DNA from: Membranipora membranacea
Taxonomy: Eukaryota; Bryozoa; Gymnolaemata; Cheilostomatida; Membraniporidae
Direction: 5' to 3'
Length of the DNA: 64,000 bases
Assembly: GCA_914767715.1 (NCBI GenBank)
Contig: OU612065.1
Location: forward strand, 24,428,001-24,492,000
Shown here: positions 1-11,420 of the stretch, piece by piece
Layout: each line of letters begins with the position of its first letter
Position numbering within the stretch: the stretch's first letter is position 1
The notes under the pieces: model-generated
The model's input: only the letters and a program-made list of their open reading frames with translations
The model's database searches: none
What the model was told of the DNA's origin: nothing
Translations under genes and position numbers: made by a program

Positions 1-6
1 CTCTAG

Positions 7-3000
7 GCCCCTTCAAGCTCTGAAGGTCAGTCAGATCCATTCTCTACCAATGCATATGACCCATTCAACACAAAAGCTCTCAACATCGGACCTCCAGGTG
101 AGCGGATTATTACACAAACAACCTCAGCCCTTCCCTAGTCTAAGGGCTCTGGTGGCTAAAATTGCGAGTTTTTGTCATTATATTATCAAAGGAATTTTTA
201 ATAACGTTATACCAAAAAAGCGCACTTGCAGCCATCTGAACACTTAGACTATGACATCAGATGGGGAGAGTTTTTAAATTGGTAGTTTTAAAACTCTCTT
301 GTTTCTAACATTGGTGAACTGATTCATATAGTGAGCCCTTGGGTGCTTAGCCTGTTATGACACGCCTTGTCTGAAAAGGTTTTTTCTAGACAAGCAATAA
401 ACTGATGTTGTTAGTTTTTACCATGACATCAGTAAATTAGATAGGCTTTTTGTGCATGATATAGATGCTGTAAAAACTAGTCCGGAAAAGGGTGAGTAAG
501 CGCAAACCAACAGTCCTTCTACCCTTATCGCATGAACTTTCAACATACCATTTTTTATCTTAATTCAATGCATGGACGCTGTGTTGGAATAATAATCTGC
601 ATCGTGTTGTTTGTGAAAACTCAGTATGTTTACGTCAGTAAAATCACCTTTTTTTAATCATTACAAACTTTGACCATATCAGTGAATTAATTTGAATAAC
701 AAGCAGCTATATTTGAGTAATATGGCGTTGCTATCACTTGACTCTAGAAAGTGTTAGCATAAGATTAAAGTGATGCCATTCTCGCAATGGTAAAAATGAT
801 TCACCGATCTGAATGAGGGAGTAGCTAGTATAGTGCTAGGTATCTTTGAGATACACTTTCCGCGACAAACAGCTGGTTGGCTATCATTGTAACAGTTGTT
901 TTTCTATAGAGGATATGGTAATTTCAGTGATGGTAGTTTTACGGTAATGGTTATACCCTCAAAGAGAAAAAATTCACATTTCCCACAGGCACAAAATAGT
1001 TAAAATGTATGCTTGGCAAACTTTTACTCAACATCATTACTTTATTTAAAATCCTACCTGAGCCAGTAAAGATTGGGGCTCCCCAAGCTAGCCAAACTAA
1101 ACTCTAGCTGACATTAAGGTAATGTCAAAGACCGATCCGAATATCAACATATCATATACCGTTAGAAAGCTGCCGAGCTACTGAAAATGAATACCTGAAC
1201 AAAAACTTGATTGGATGACGTTGTGTCATTAAAGGGAGGAAATGAGGCAGAAAACGCTGTTTTTGTCGAAGCAGATGGAGGAGTCAAATTAATTGTGAGA
1301 AATTTCAAAACAGGTGGAATGTATACTTAGAGATTGAGTTCATAGTAAAATTTGATTTTCTTTGATATATGACTAGTCTAAACTGACTTTTTACGTCACG
1401 CCATACAACGCATTTTTTTTGTGAAGCTGTGAAAATATGTGAAATTTCAATCATTAATTCAGAACAGATCATAGGCTCGAAACAAAATTAATTATGATTT
1501 TCCCTTAGAGTACACTTCAAATGTCATACATATTGACTTTTAACAAATTAGCTTGCATATTGCGAAAACATTGGACTCTCGAATACACCTGATATTTTTC
1601 GCAACTTTTGCATAACGTCAAATGTGCTGTCCAAATGACCATTATTGTGGCCAAACAAAGTTTTTTTGAAAGTTCTCACATACGAAGCCGCTTTTATTAC
1701 CCATGGTGCACGCAGGAAATGCCAACAGATTTTTTCACTGCATCTTCGTTTTTCTTGAATTTAACGCAAAAGAATGGCCAAAAACACCTCAAAAGTCCCA
1801 AAAAATAGCTGTTTTTTGGCATTCTTTTGCGTTAAATTCAAGAAAAACGAAGATTCCGTTAAAAAAGCCTGTTGGCATTTCCTGTGTGGACCATGGCTAA
1901 TGAAAGCGGCTTCGTATGTGAGAACTTTCAAAAAAACTTTGCTTGGCCACAATAATGGTCATTTGGACAGCACATTTGACGTTATGCAAAAGTTGCGAAA
2001 AATATCAGGTGTATTCGAGAGTCCAATGTTTTCGCAATATGCAAGCTAATTTGTTGAAAGTCAATATGTATGACATTTGAAGTGTACTCTACGGGAAAAT
2101 CATAATTAATTTTGTTTCGAGCCTATGATCTGTTCTGAATTAATGATTGAAATTTCACATATTTTCACGGCTTCACAAAAAAAAATGCATTGTGTGGCGT
2201 GACGTAAAAAGTCAGTTTAGACTAGTCATTTATCAAAGAAAATCAAATTTTACGATGAACGCCATCTCTAAGTATGCATTCCACCTGGTTTGAAATTTCT
2301 TGCATTTAATTTGACTCCCCCATCTGCTTTGACAAAAACAGCATTTTCTGCCTCATTTCCTCCCTAAAGTGACACAACGTCATTGAAACAAGTTTTTGTT
2401 CAGGTATTCATTTTCAGTAGCTCGGCAGCTTTCCAACGGTATACGATATGTTGATATTCGAATCGGTCTTTGACATTACCTTAACCCATATACAAAACAC
2501 ACAACACGCTACATAACATGTCTATGCATTAACTCCTCTAGTGTTAACATCTCCATGCGTTTTACATATTATATATCTTGTGATTGCAGAATTAATTGCA
2601 CATAATACGGCTCTTTTGAGACCCACTGAAGCCCGATCTTCTGTGAACAGGAAAATGGTACGTAACAAGTTCCAAAAATAAACAATGTGTATAATCATAA
2701 TGCGCCAGATGGCCCGGATTAATTAAATTCAATTATTCTAAAGGCTAAGCTTAACTTTGGTTGATCTTTTGTGGAATGGATGTGATCCATAGCCAAGAAT
2801 CAATCTTGCTAAATCAGCGAGTAAAGATAGTAAAGATAAAGGTAGAGACAAACCAACCACTTTTCTGTATTGATAACAAGAAAAATAGTTATATTTATTT
2901 TATTTTATATATTATATTATAAATGTTATAGAAAACTGGCAGCATAATTAGTGTACCAACAAATATAACACATTCCGGTGCAAAGACTGAGGCAGAAGCT

Positions 3001-4426
3001 AAGAAGCTTATAGAATCACTGATGATGGGTAAATCTACCGAGTCACCTGACCTACCGGCTCCTCTTATACCTCCTCCAGCTACTACTTCTACTGTGCCAG
3101 CCAGTCAGACAACCCCAACCATTCAAGGTAATCATCGCATGCAATGGACATAGTCAATGGTATTTCTTGTTGCGTTTTAGCCTGTCTTGACTAGCTTTGT
3201 TTGTTAGGGGGAAACCCCACCCCTCCCCATACCACCACCAAAAAATCTTGTCAAGGCAGGCTAGTTGTGCTGTAAATCTGATGTTTAGCCAGGAGTAAAA
3301 TCTGGTCCTTGAAAAACTTGGGTACCCATTCAATATAAATGAACGCATAACTTGAGTAACTTTGTAGTTGTCACGTAATGTTGGTAATGTCTATACTGTT
3401 ATTTGAACAGATGAAAACAACCTTTCACTGGTAAGTTAGATCGATGTTGTACTGTGACATTTATTTAGCTTTTTCATAAACATATAAACCGAGTATTTAT
3501 ACGTTTATGGGTTTTGGGTAATAGTGTTTAGAGTAGTTGACATTTATTATGCACCATTTTTGTAGAACTCTATTTCATTATGATTCAGAGCTGTATGAAC
3601 CTCTTCTCTTCATTTGTTTACAGCTGTAACTCGACCCAATGCACCACCAGCAATGCCTAGTCGACCACCACTCCCTAGATCTGCATCAGCATCCGTACTT
3701 AATCAACCTAAAACAATGACAGCAATGTCCACATCTGATATCGAAATCGACATGTCTGGATTGACGATGGGTTCTAGGGCGAGAAACAATCCTCAGTCCA
3801 TGAGCTCATCAAATGTCAACACTGATGCTGATAAACCAGGGGAGGTAACCATAGATTTTTCCGGACTTATGCTCGGTAGTAAGGCAAGGAACAAAGGTCC
3901 ACCTCCCATACCTACACGACGAGCTGACAGTGTCTCCTCGGCTGATAGTGATGTTAATATCGTACCAGCGCCATCACAAACAGCTGTACTTAGCCCTCGA
4001 AATCCTTTTGCAACAGATATTAATAAGCAAATACCACAAGATAATGCATCGGGAATCAAGCCGGTATCTAAGCCTGGGCCACCTCCAATTCCATCCAGAT
4101 CGGTAGAAGAACCAAACAATCATGCTGCTGTGCCAAGTCAATCTACCAGTAATGGAGCCATAGGCCCTGCGATGGTTACCAATCGTCTCGCAGCAGCGAA
4201 TGACGCTACACCTGTAAGGGTAGCACCTCAAGCTCAGCCTAGAGCCTCTATGAGTGAGAATGCTAGCAAGCCAGTCCCTCCAGCCATTCCATCAAGATCA
4301 GCCATAGGCACGCCAGATGTACCGAGTAGGTCTGCTGTTGAAGTTCCAAACTCCCAAAATTCTTCCAAATCAGCCCCACCTCCCATTCCGCAGCGGAAGT
4401 ATCTTGTCAATGAAAATGGTAGTTAG
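7..4426 (+). CDS. Proline-rich endocytic-type scaffold, C-terminal part (5' end outside window)
   Basis: Four exons join in frame: 7-97, 2590-2657, 2932-3127 and 3624-4426 (1158 nt, 385 aa plus stop). Phases match at every junction (1, 0, 1), and each has a GT donor and AG acceptor. The first visible exon carries a DPF motif (NAYDPFNTK) of the kind that binds the AP-2 alpha appendage. The last exon has NPF (RNPFATD), an EH-domain ligand, and about five class II SH3 ligands of the form PxxPxR (PPPIPTRR, PPPIPSRS, PPAIPSRS, PPPIPQRK, RPPLPR). A 17-residue motif, (I/V)-(D/T)-I-D-(M/F)-SGL-x-(M/L)-GS-(R/K)-ARN, occurs twice. No folded domain is visible. The motif set resembles tails of synaptojanin, Eps15 or similar clathrin-adaptor partners; that assignment is inference and the family is not identified. 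The 3' UTR runs to the AATAAA at 4998. Confidence 0.75.
98..2589 (+). other. Intron of the scaffold gene hosting the palindrome
   Basis: Intron between exons 7-97 (donor GTGAGC) and 2590-2657 (acceptor TTGCAG). Outside the hairpin element at 1118-2480 I see only AT-rich unique sequence and no exon. Confidence 0.7.
1118..2480. mobile_element. 1.36-kb hairpin (foldback) element flanked by TTAA
   Basis: The sequence from 1118 to about 1786 returns as its reverse complement from about 1812 to 2480, with short unpaired sequence at the centre near 1799. The arms are about 670 bp each and differ at scattered positions (by eye roughly 5-8%). The termini read GGTAATGTCAAAGACCGAT, and TTAA stands directly outside both ends (1114-1117 and 2481-2484). 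TTAA target duplications are typical of piggyBac-type transposition. No transposase is encoded; the short open frames inside are products of the palindrome. It lies in an intron of the proline-rich scaffold gene. It is probably a non-autonomous element, but could be a locally duplicated inverted sequence. Confidence 0.8.
3178..3263. repeat. Short inverted repeat, MITE-like
   Basis: TAGCCTGTCTTGAC at 3178-3191 is repeated in inverse orientation at 3250-3263 (13 of 14 matching). The exact inverse of the left copy also occurs at 41799-41812 beside USP14, so the end sequence is dispersed. It lies in an intron of the scaffold gene. Confidence 0.35.
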
Positions 4427-4997
4427 TGATGTATATGTGATATATTTGTATGATTTTTTCTCTGTGATCGTGCTGCTCGTATTTTATTTTTGTAGGACAC
4501 AATTTATTTTGATATTTATTTTCCATGATATTGATGATCGTATGGTTAATTTCTTGAAGGAAAAGCTTCTTCATTATTGAATAAGAAGGTTGCTGAAAAG
4601 TCAGCGATGCTTTAAGTGTTGACGTAGAGCCAGCCTCAGTTGCGTAGATTAGGGACATTCCACAGTTACCATCAAAAGTTCTCTCGTTATATAGCTATAA
4701 TACTCTCCACCATTGTTCTTTTGCTGGCTATGCTAACTGCACATAAGTACTTTTTTCCATTATCATCAATATGTACTTTCACCAAGCAGCGCTGTCACAT
4801 CTAGATGTTACAGGCGGTCGAATTTTTATCCAAGGATTAATTCAATCAAAAAGTATTTGATTTATGAATTTTGCTGCCTTGTCATTAGCTTGTTGTGATT
4901 TTGTCCAATCAGTAAATGAGGTTGTCAACATTTGAGTTTAATCTAGAGGGACTAAGTCAATGTTCTCTCAGCTTGTCAAACAGGTCACTTGTTGGTG

Positions 4998-5007
4998 AAT
5001 AAATAAA
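4998..5007 (+). terminator. Polyadenylation signal of the scaffold gene
   Basis: Overlapping AATAAATAAA about 570 bp after the stop codon. The 3' UTR between (4427-4997) shows no other feature. Confidence 0.55.
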
Positions 5008-5233
5008 ATTGTCAAACATATCGTAAAGTCTCTCATATTATTTTGATGTCTTATCTAAGTGATTACCATATGTGATTACAAACCACTTATACCGCAGAGG
5101 ACTGAATTAAAATGTTTATAACTGGACGGTGGTTAAGCTTGACAACAATTTGGCCTTTAAGAGACAGCAATAATCAATGTTTGTCTCAACAGGCGGCTAA
5201 ATTCCACAGAAACATGTGGGTTAACTCCGTTGG

Positions 5234-5241
5234 TATATAAG
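5234..5241 (+). promoter_or_regulatory. TATA box upstream of the peptide precursor
   Basis: TATATAAG stands about 240 bp before the ATG at 5477 and about 230 bp past the preceding gene's poly(A) signal, in the right place for a core promoter. Transcription would start near 5265. Confidence 0.45.
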
Positions 5242-5476
5242 TCATTGCTTATGAAAGGATGGACAGTACCAAACTTGTAAGGCAGAAGTAGAGTTATAAT
5301 ATCTGCTTCTCTTGAGCTTTCAATAATCGACGTATATCAATAATCAACTTCAGGACTGGGCAAGAAGTTAAAGCTGCAGGAAAGACACTCAAACTTCATC
5401 AGATCTCAGAATTATAGATAATTTAACTATTTTCCAGTTAACTCTTTTAACTTCAGGATTTTACTCTACTACCAGG

Positions 5477-5725
5477 ATGAAGATTCATAGTATACTTATA
5501 CTTCTCACCCTCACACTGATGTTATGTCAGACGGCCGTCATGGCAGCAGAGATAGCAGCACTTGTCGCTAACTGTCCAAAAGCATGTGATGGTAAAGTAG
5601 AATTTAAATTCTTAACACCATATTGTAGCTGTGCACAAATAGCCGGCCAGCTTCGCTTTGGAAAAAGAGGAGGCTATCCCCCGCGTGAGCTGTTCAACTC
5701 ATTCTGGGGTGTCAGACCAAGATAA
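5477..5725 (+). CDS. Secreted peptide precursor with four cysteines and an RFamide-type processing site
   Basis: An intact 82-aa frame in one exon. Residues 1-23 form a signal peptide: Lys2, then a Leu/Ile-rich core, with likely cleavage after VMA or MAA. The mature part has Cys33, Cys37, Cys50 and Cys52 (C-x3-C-x12-C-x-C), then QLRFGKR (59-64 and preceding), which is a Gly amide donor followed by a dibasic cleavage site. This would release an approximately 38-residue, probably disulphide-bonded peptide ending in Arg-Phe-amide. An 18-residue tail (GGYPPRELFNSFWGVRPR) follows. Short precursors with signal peptide, cysteines and GKR are typical of neuropeptides. The motif FLTPYC weakly recalls elevenin-type peptides, but the cysteine spacing differs. 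I do not recognise the family. A TATA box and AATAAA signals frame it as an independent gene. Confidence 0.6.
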   Translation: MKIHSILILLTLTLMLCQTAVMAAEIAALVANCPKACDGKVEFKFLTPYCSCAQIAGQLRFGKRGGYPPRELFNSFWGVRPR

Positions 5726-5939
5726 TCATAAACATTCACCACATTCGACATTTGTCTATAACCTATCAGGACGATAGTGGTAAATCAAGAAACTAGTCTT
5801 ACCATGTACTGACTGAATTATTAATATTTTGTAACTGAAAACCAAATAATTTGATGCTATTAACAGTTTTTATTCATTCTTTTCTAAACTCGTTTTTTAT
5901 AAAAGTTTAGACAAAGAAGTAGTTGCCTGCACTGTTACA

Positions 5940-5961
5940 AATAAAGACAACTCCAAATAAA
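5940..5961 (+). terminator. Polyadenylation signals of the peptide precursor gene
   Basis: Two AATAAA hexamers at 5940-5945 and 5956-5961, about 215-235 bp after the stop codon. Confidence 0.5.
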
Positions 5962-6587
5962 ACCATATTTAATATAGAAGCATTCTGTATTATGCTCATT
6001 ATTCTCATTACAAAGCAAACAGCTGAAATCAATATATACACAAATCTAGTCCCATGCTGTTTGCAATGCATAGATGTATAAAATGCTGTCACTGTGTGAG
6101 CATTATTGGTAAATTATTGATCACCAATACATACAGCTGCTAGCCACAATAGTCTTGACAAGAAAGTAATAAATACTCTCTACTAGTGCCCAGGGAAGTA
6201 AGCAAGGCTGAAAAGTAATCTGTGGCTTGGCGTCCTGTCGTTTCTCAATTCCAGCAGCTCTGTTTAGAGGTAAACAATACTATAAGTATTATCACCCGTA
6301 TCTCTTTGTTTCAACGATAACTTGTTATCTCGTTCAATGAGCATTATAGTTTTCCGTCCTTTTGCATGTCGTGTTAAAACTGAGCAAGTTTGCAGATCCC
6401 TTCAGATATGACTATTTAAAGTGCAATAGGTGTGATCTGATGTAACGTAGGAGTTAGAGGAAACTCCTAATGTAACCCATAATGGGATAAAGGTGTCAAG
6501 ATGAATTTTCAAACGCAATGTTCACACTTTTAATCGGTTTACTTTATTAACAGTTTCTCTCAGGTGATCATCTTATACGATCAAGAC

Positions 6588-6603
6588 ATGGATATGATAA
6601 CAG
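6588..6603 (+). CDS. Possible first coding exon of complexin
   Basis: ATG GAT ATG ATA ACA G followed by a GTGAGC donor ends in phase 1, the phase required by complexin exon 7357-7511. It would give MDMITG-AFGG. Known complexins start with a longer amphipathic segment of about 20 residues (for example containing KQMVG), which I cannot find here, so the true first exon may be elsewhere or be read through from further upstream. Weak candidate. The rest of 5962-7356 shows only AT-rich sequence and the tRNA-like repeat at 7131-7206. Confidence 0.2.
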
Positions 6604-7130
6604 GTGAGCAGCATTGATTGAACACCATTATCTATATTTATTTAATCAAAATACATTATAAAATGTGTAATTCTTCACAGTTTTGAGAAATTTTATGTTG
6701 AGATCCTGCAAAAACAAGGCGGGTTTCATATTTTGATTGATGTTGTCGGGGCCCAACATTGACGAAGCAAAGTTGACATATGGGTTATATATGCTATGCT
6801 TAAGCATAAATAGAAATTTAGGCTGTTTTTGAACTGTTGTGGTGCATGGTTAGCATTATGTCTGTTGATTGCTCTCCAAAGCCGTTTTAACTGTCTTTTG
6901 AAATATCTATGCAAATTTGTTAGTAATCTAATTCCCAATATAATTGCTTGATGAGAACCTCCTTGATGTTCATGTTTGTGTCACAGATAGACAGAACTAC
7001 ATCAAGTACATCGTGCTAACCGAACTTGTATCTTTCACCATGTTTCCATGTTTCCATGTGGATATTGGGGTCAGCCTAAATATGTATCCATTCTCATGGA
7101 TAGAGCTGAGCTGAAACTTCAGAAAAAACT

Positions 7131-7206
7131 ACCGCCGCCGGAATTTTAAACCCAGGGCCACTTTAGTCAAAGTCATTGATGTTAACCGCTCAGCCCCGCC
7201 AGCTCA
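7131..7206 (-). repeat. tRNA-derived SINE-like segment
   Basis: On the minus strand an A-box-like GGCTGAGCGGTTAA (7182-7195) is followed about 30 bp later by a B-box-like GGGTTTAAAATTC (7141-7153), the spacing of a type II (Ser/Leu) tRNA promoter. The flanks do not fold into a clean acceptor stem, so this is a decayed SINE head rather than a functional tRNA. Confidence 0.4.
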
Positions 7207-7356
7207 CTGTAGTGCGAACAGCTTAGCACAAACTTATCCTTTGGTGCGAATCCCTCTCATAATTAGCTCAGACTGAACCATGGAACTACAGTAATCTTAT
7301 ATTACATTCTTTATATTATATTTTATTGTATTATATTTTTTGTCTCGTGCCTCCAG

Positions 7357-9782
7357 GAGCTTTCGGTGGTGAGGACGAAGAGGAGAGAGATGAGAATGGA
7401 GAATTATTATCGGTCGTTGAAGCGAGACGTGAAGCTGAAGAACAGCGTCGAGAGAAACATCGCAAGATGGAGTCTGAGCGAGAAGATATCAGACAGGGTA
7501 TTCGAGATAAGGTAGGGTGGGTCAAGCCCAATTTAAATTTTGAAGGGTTTTATTTGTATTTGTTTTCTGATTGGCTCAACCCATCAGCCAATCGGAGCCA
7601 ACATGTTGGCCAGGCATTATTGTCCCCATCAATTATATGATTTTTGGTCTCAAGGAATTACAATTAGTTTTCAAACGTACTTCTTGAGTTTATCATGCAG
7701 CGTGTTTATGATTGTGTATCATGCAACGAAGAAGCTTTGAGCTGATGAAATTGAGATTTATATAGTTGTCATGAAAATTACAAAGTTTGTGACGTAGTAA
7801 CTTTTGAAACAGGTTTAAATGATTCTAGTAATTAATTGCAATTGTAAATGTTCCACACTCAGTAGTTCTGAAGATTTAACACAGGCAATGACAACTTTTT
7901 ATTACGAAAAAAATCTGAAGAAGATATCTTGAAATTTAAATACAACCAGTACCACTAATGTTGGATCAGGCTGTCTGGGATCACCATATCATTTTATATA
8001 GAAAACTTTCATGAAGGCAGGCTGTCTTATGACAGGACATCGAAGAGGACATTGGAGAGGCCACGATAGATTTACCAAGCTGTCCCCCCCCCATACACCC
8101 AACCCAAACATCCTGCCCAGACTACCTTTACCTTGAGTGTCATATCAGTACTAATTCAGGAAATATGTTCTAGCCAATGTGAAAAGGTCGTGTTGTGATA
8201 AATGGCTTAGAGAGATCACAGTCATGATCTGCATGTATCAGCTTAAAACTAATTTCCTGGATATAATTCCTTGATGTGATTGATTTTTATTATTCAACTG
8301 ACTAACGTAGGGATGATATAAAATTCTATTACATGCATGTTTGCAAATTAGTTTAGTTTATAATACCATATTCTGTCAAACCAATTTCATATTGATCAAG
8401 GGTATTGACCATGTGTTAAATCTCAAGTGGTAATGTTGAAGATAGAAATGGCCTGACAATCAGTAAAACAGGGAAAAATTGAGCCTGGTAAAACTGACGC
8501 AGTCGCATAGCTTTTTGCGTGGGATAATTCAAGTTTTTTTCAAGTACCGATAAGCACCGAATAGATTGATATGTTTTTTTCGTATTTCTTTCTTTGTAAT
8601 TTTAGTATGGAATAAAAAAGAGAGAGCCAGATTTCATGATGCAGCAGGAGACATCCGGACAGATCGGACGGAAAAAGAAATCACCTGAAGAGTTAGCCGC
8701 TGAGGCACGAGGAGAAGGTGGAGGTGAGGGAGGATCAGGTAAGAGCCCGCAATGTTTTATACATGAGATTTTGTGCCTAGGGTCTATAAGTAGGGTAGAG
8801 AAGAAGTTTATACTCAGATCTGCTACGCTCTGAGCATAAACTTCTTCCCTGAAGGACTCCAGACAGTTGTTTAGCTGGTCCAAACAATATATTCCGTTGC
8901 TTCATATCTATGAATCGATAAAGTTTTGTACATGGTGAGTGATAGAAATCTTTTTAAACGGAAATTGACAATGGTTCCGCTATATATATAAATATATATA
9001 CATGCTTATATCAATTTTATTTGCAATCTAGTCACTTGGACATATGAGACAATGCACTAACAAGTAAAAGATCTACCAAATTCATCCTTCTCACAATTTG
9101 GGTATTACTCACTGTCAGCCAGTCAGATATTATCTAATTAATTCCCCGACAGCCACCGTCAGAATTTTGCTTTGCTCTATAAAGCTTTGAGGTGGCCGAA
9201 ATTTGTTGAATCGATTAGACTTAGCAATTATTAAGTCTATGGTTGAGTCACATGCTAACACTCCGATATAGAAAAACTATGGTGTGTCTATGGGGCACGC
9301 ATACTGATACTCATTGATAGGAATTCATGGATTAGTGGTAGATTGTGGAGAAATACACAGTATGGTTATTTGAGAAATTTCATCAGTATAATATATATAA
9401 CTTTGTGTCAGTAATTGGGTCTAGCTTAAATTCTGGCAGCTTTAACGTTATGGATTGACTGACGTCCCAGTACGACCTTTAAAAACTCAGCAAGCTACTT
9501 GACAGATGTTTACAGGGGTTGGCTCCCTATTACTGAACTTTACGACCAATCAAAGATGAGAAATTGTTTTCAGCAATCATACATAAATTGCCATATGCTT
9601 GTTCAGGGTCAGATATGGTCCCTTAAACCATGAATATATATCAGTGCATATATTATGTTGACGAATATTCATTCGATTTATTTGTAGCTCTTCCTGGTGC
9701 ACTTGGTGATGTCACAGCCAAACTAGGAGAAGGACCTTCTGCGGTTATTTCTAGTGTCCAGGAAAAGTGCTCCCTCATGTGA
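7357..9782 (+). CDS. cpx: Complexin, CAAX-ended isoform (first exon not certain)
   Basis: Complexin clamps and activates SNARE complexes at synaptic vesicle fusion. Exons are 7357-7511, 8606-8738 and 9688-9782; phases 1, 0, 1 agree. Exon 7357-7511 encodes the acidic start (AFGGEDEEERDENGE), the accessory helix (EARREAEEQRREKH) and the SNARE-binding central helix (REDIRQGIRDK), which continues as YGIKK in the next exon. The second exon ends with KKKSPEELAAEA, as in insect complexins, and a Gly/Glu linker. The last exon gives the amphipathic C-terminal helix (LPGALGDVTAKLGEG) and ends CSLM, a CAAX box for prenyl membrane anchoring as in fly complexin and vertebrate complexin 3/4. Visible length is 127 aa, close to the usual 130-145 once the N-terminus is added. 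ATTAAA at 10017 may be the poly(A) signal. Confidence 0.92.
8800..8847. repeat. Hairpin in a complexin intron
   Basis: GAAGAAGTTTATACTCAGA (8800-8818) and its inverse (8829-8847) pair over 19 bp with one mismatch and a 10-nt loop. It lies about 60 bp after the donor of exon 8606-8738. Confidence 0.6.
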
Positions 9783-11420
9783 CATGTTGCAATATGACAT
9801 TATCATAATCTGTTATGTGAGCTCTAGTCCAAAGTGCTATTATTATATTATAAATTATTGTGTTATCATTTTTTTCAATCAAACCCTACACGCTCATCTT
9901 CTATTGAGGTTAACTGTACTGTGTTATGGTATATGTGGACAACAGGAAAATCAAACTATGCTGTAGTGTATTGTAGTAATATTGAAGTGTGGTGTACTGA
10001 AATATGGACAAGCTATATTAAATAATGTCAATTATATTATATGTTGTGTACCAAGTTTTGTGAGAGATATCAAATAATACAATACTGAAAAAAAAACTGA
10101 AAACTGAAAATAACTATGTCTGTATGTTTGACCCCAATTGCTAGAACAATTATTCACATTTTTCAGATAAGGTATAGCTATTTCTACAATGTCTTGTAAT
10201 CAGAATATGTAACTTCCAAAACTGTAAGTCTGTTGATGCTTGCATTTTGTTCAATATGCAAGTGATCTTTTTCATGACCGTAAAGCTCTCTAAAACGTTG
10301 TTAGTTACATACATCATTATTCAGGACCGATGATGGAAGTTTGTTCAATGCGGCATACATCCTCAATCCATTTCTGGGAACATTCATGAAACTGAGTTAT
10401 AAAGATTGATTACATTTAGTCCGGAACTATCCATAACTCTGGTTTTTGTCATATTAAATGGATTTGTATTATGATAGAAAAGAAGTTATCTTCTCTCTTT
10501 ATCTGAGTGGATAACTGCAAATGATTGTTCTCATTGAGGGTTCAGGCTGGGATACAATACATCATTATGTTGGGAATGACCTGTAGTTGCAGGTGGACAT
10601 AGGAAATTTAAAAGCAACCCCTATTTATTCACATACCTATGGTTGTTTTCTTACAAAGAACTCCTCAGTCACAATAACTCTTCGGACGGATGTTAATAAT
10701 GAACTTGAAGTGATCAACATTATTTGACAAAGCTGCCTGCAACTTATCACAGCACCTGCTGCTCCTTTGCTATGGTAAAACAGCCAAGAATTAATCTTTG
10801 CAAGTGAGTACGAGTAAAATTAGCTCTACACTGTAAGGGTAGTAAGCTGACAAGTGACAATATATACAATATTTTCAGTCATAAAAAGATGACAAAGACA
10901 ATGAATGGCAACACAAGTAAGAAAAAATGCTCACGAGAGGTGAATGAGAATAATGTTTGTCTTCCTCTTGTTGTGAGTAGGACCATCTGTACTGTCTAAT
11001 TAGTGTAGCTAACAATAATTAACCATTTTTTTGCCGTTGTAGTTTGACAAAGTAGCCTGCAAAATGTGTTTTTGTCATAATATAATTCTTCTCAAAATAA
11101 TTAATCTCAACATTGGAACAAATTGGATTCCTCTGGTGGCGGAGTTATATTGGGTATTGAGGCACTGGGCCTTGATACACAACTATTCAGATGTCCTTCT
11201 GCCAGTGCCACCACAGAGGGAACAAACTTGTTTTGCTACTGCACTCGATAAATAATCTCGGAAGCATGACAATATAATTTCACGCTCATCCCTGTAAACA
11301 TATTTGGCGCAAGGTCGAAACATTTCCAGTTAAGTTGTGGCTTGTTTACCAAAAAGGGTGTAATGGTAAGACTTATGACTTCTCTACATATTACATGTAA
11401 ATGTATTATCTTCAAAATAG

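Noticed and set aside
1608-2049. Several overlapping open frames of 60-90 codons on both strands
   Set aside because: They lie in the palindrome and mirror one another; no domain, no splice context and no codon-like composition.
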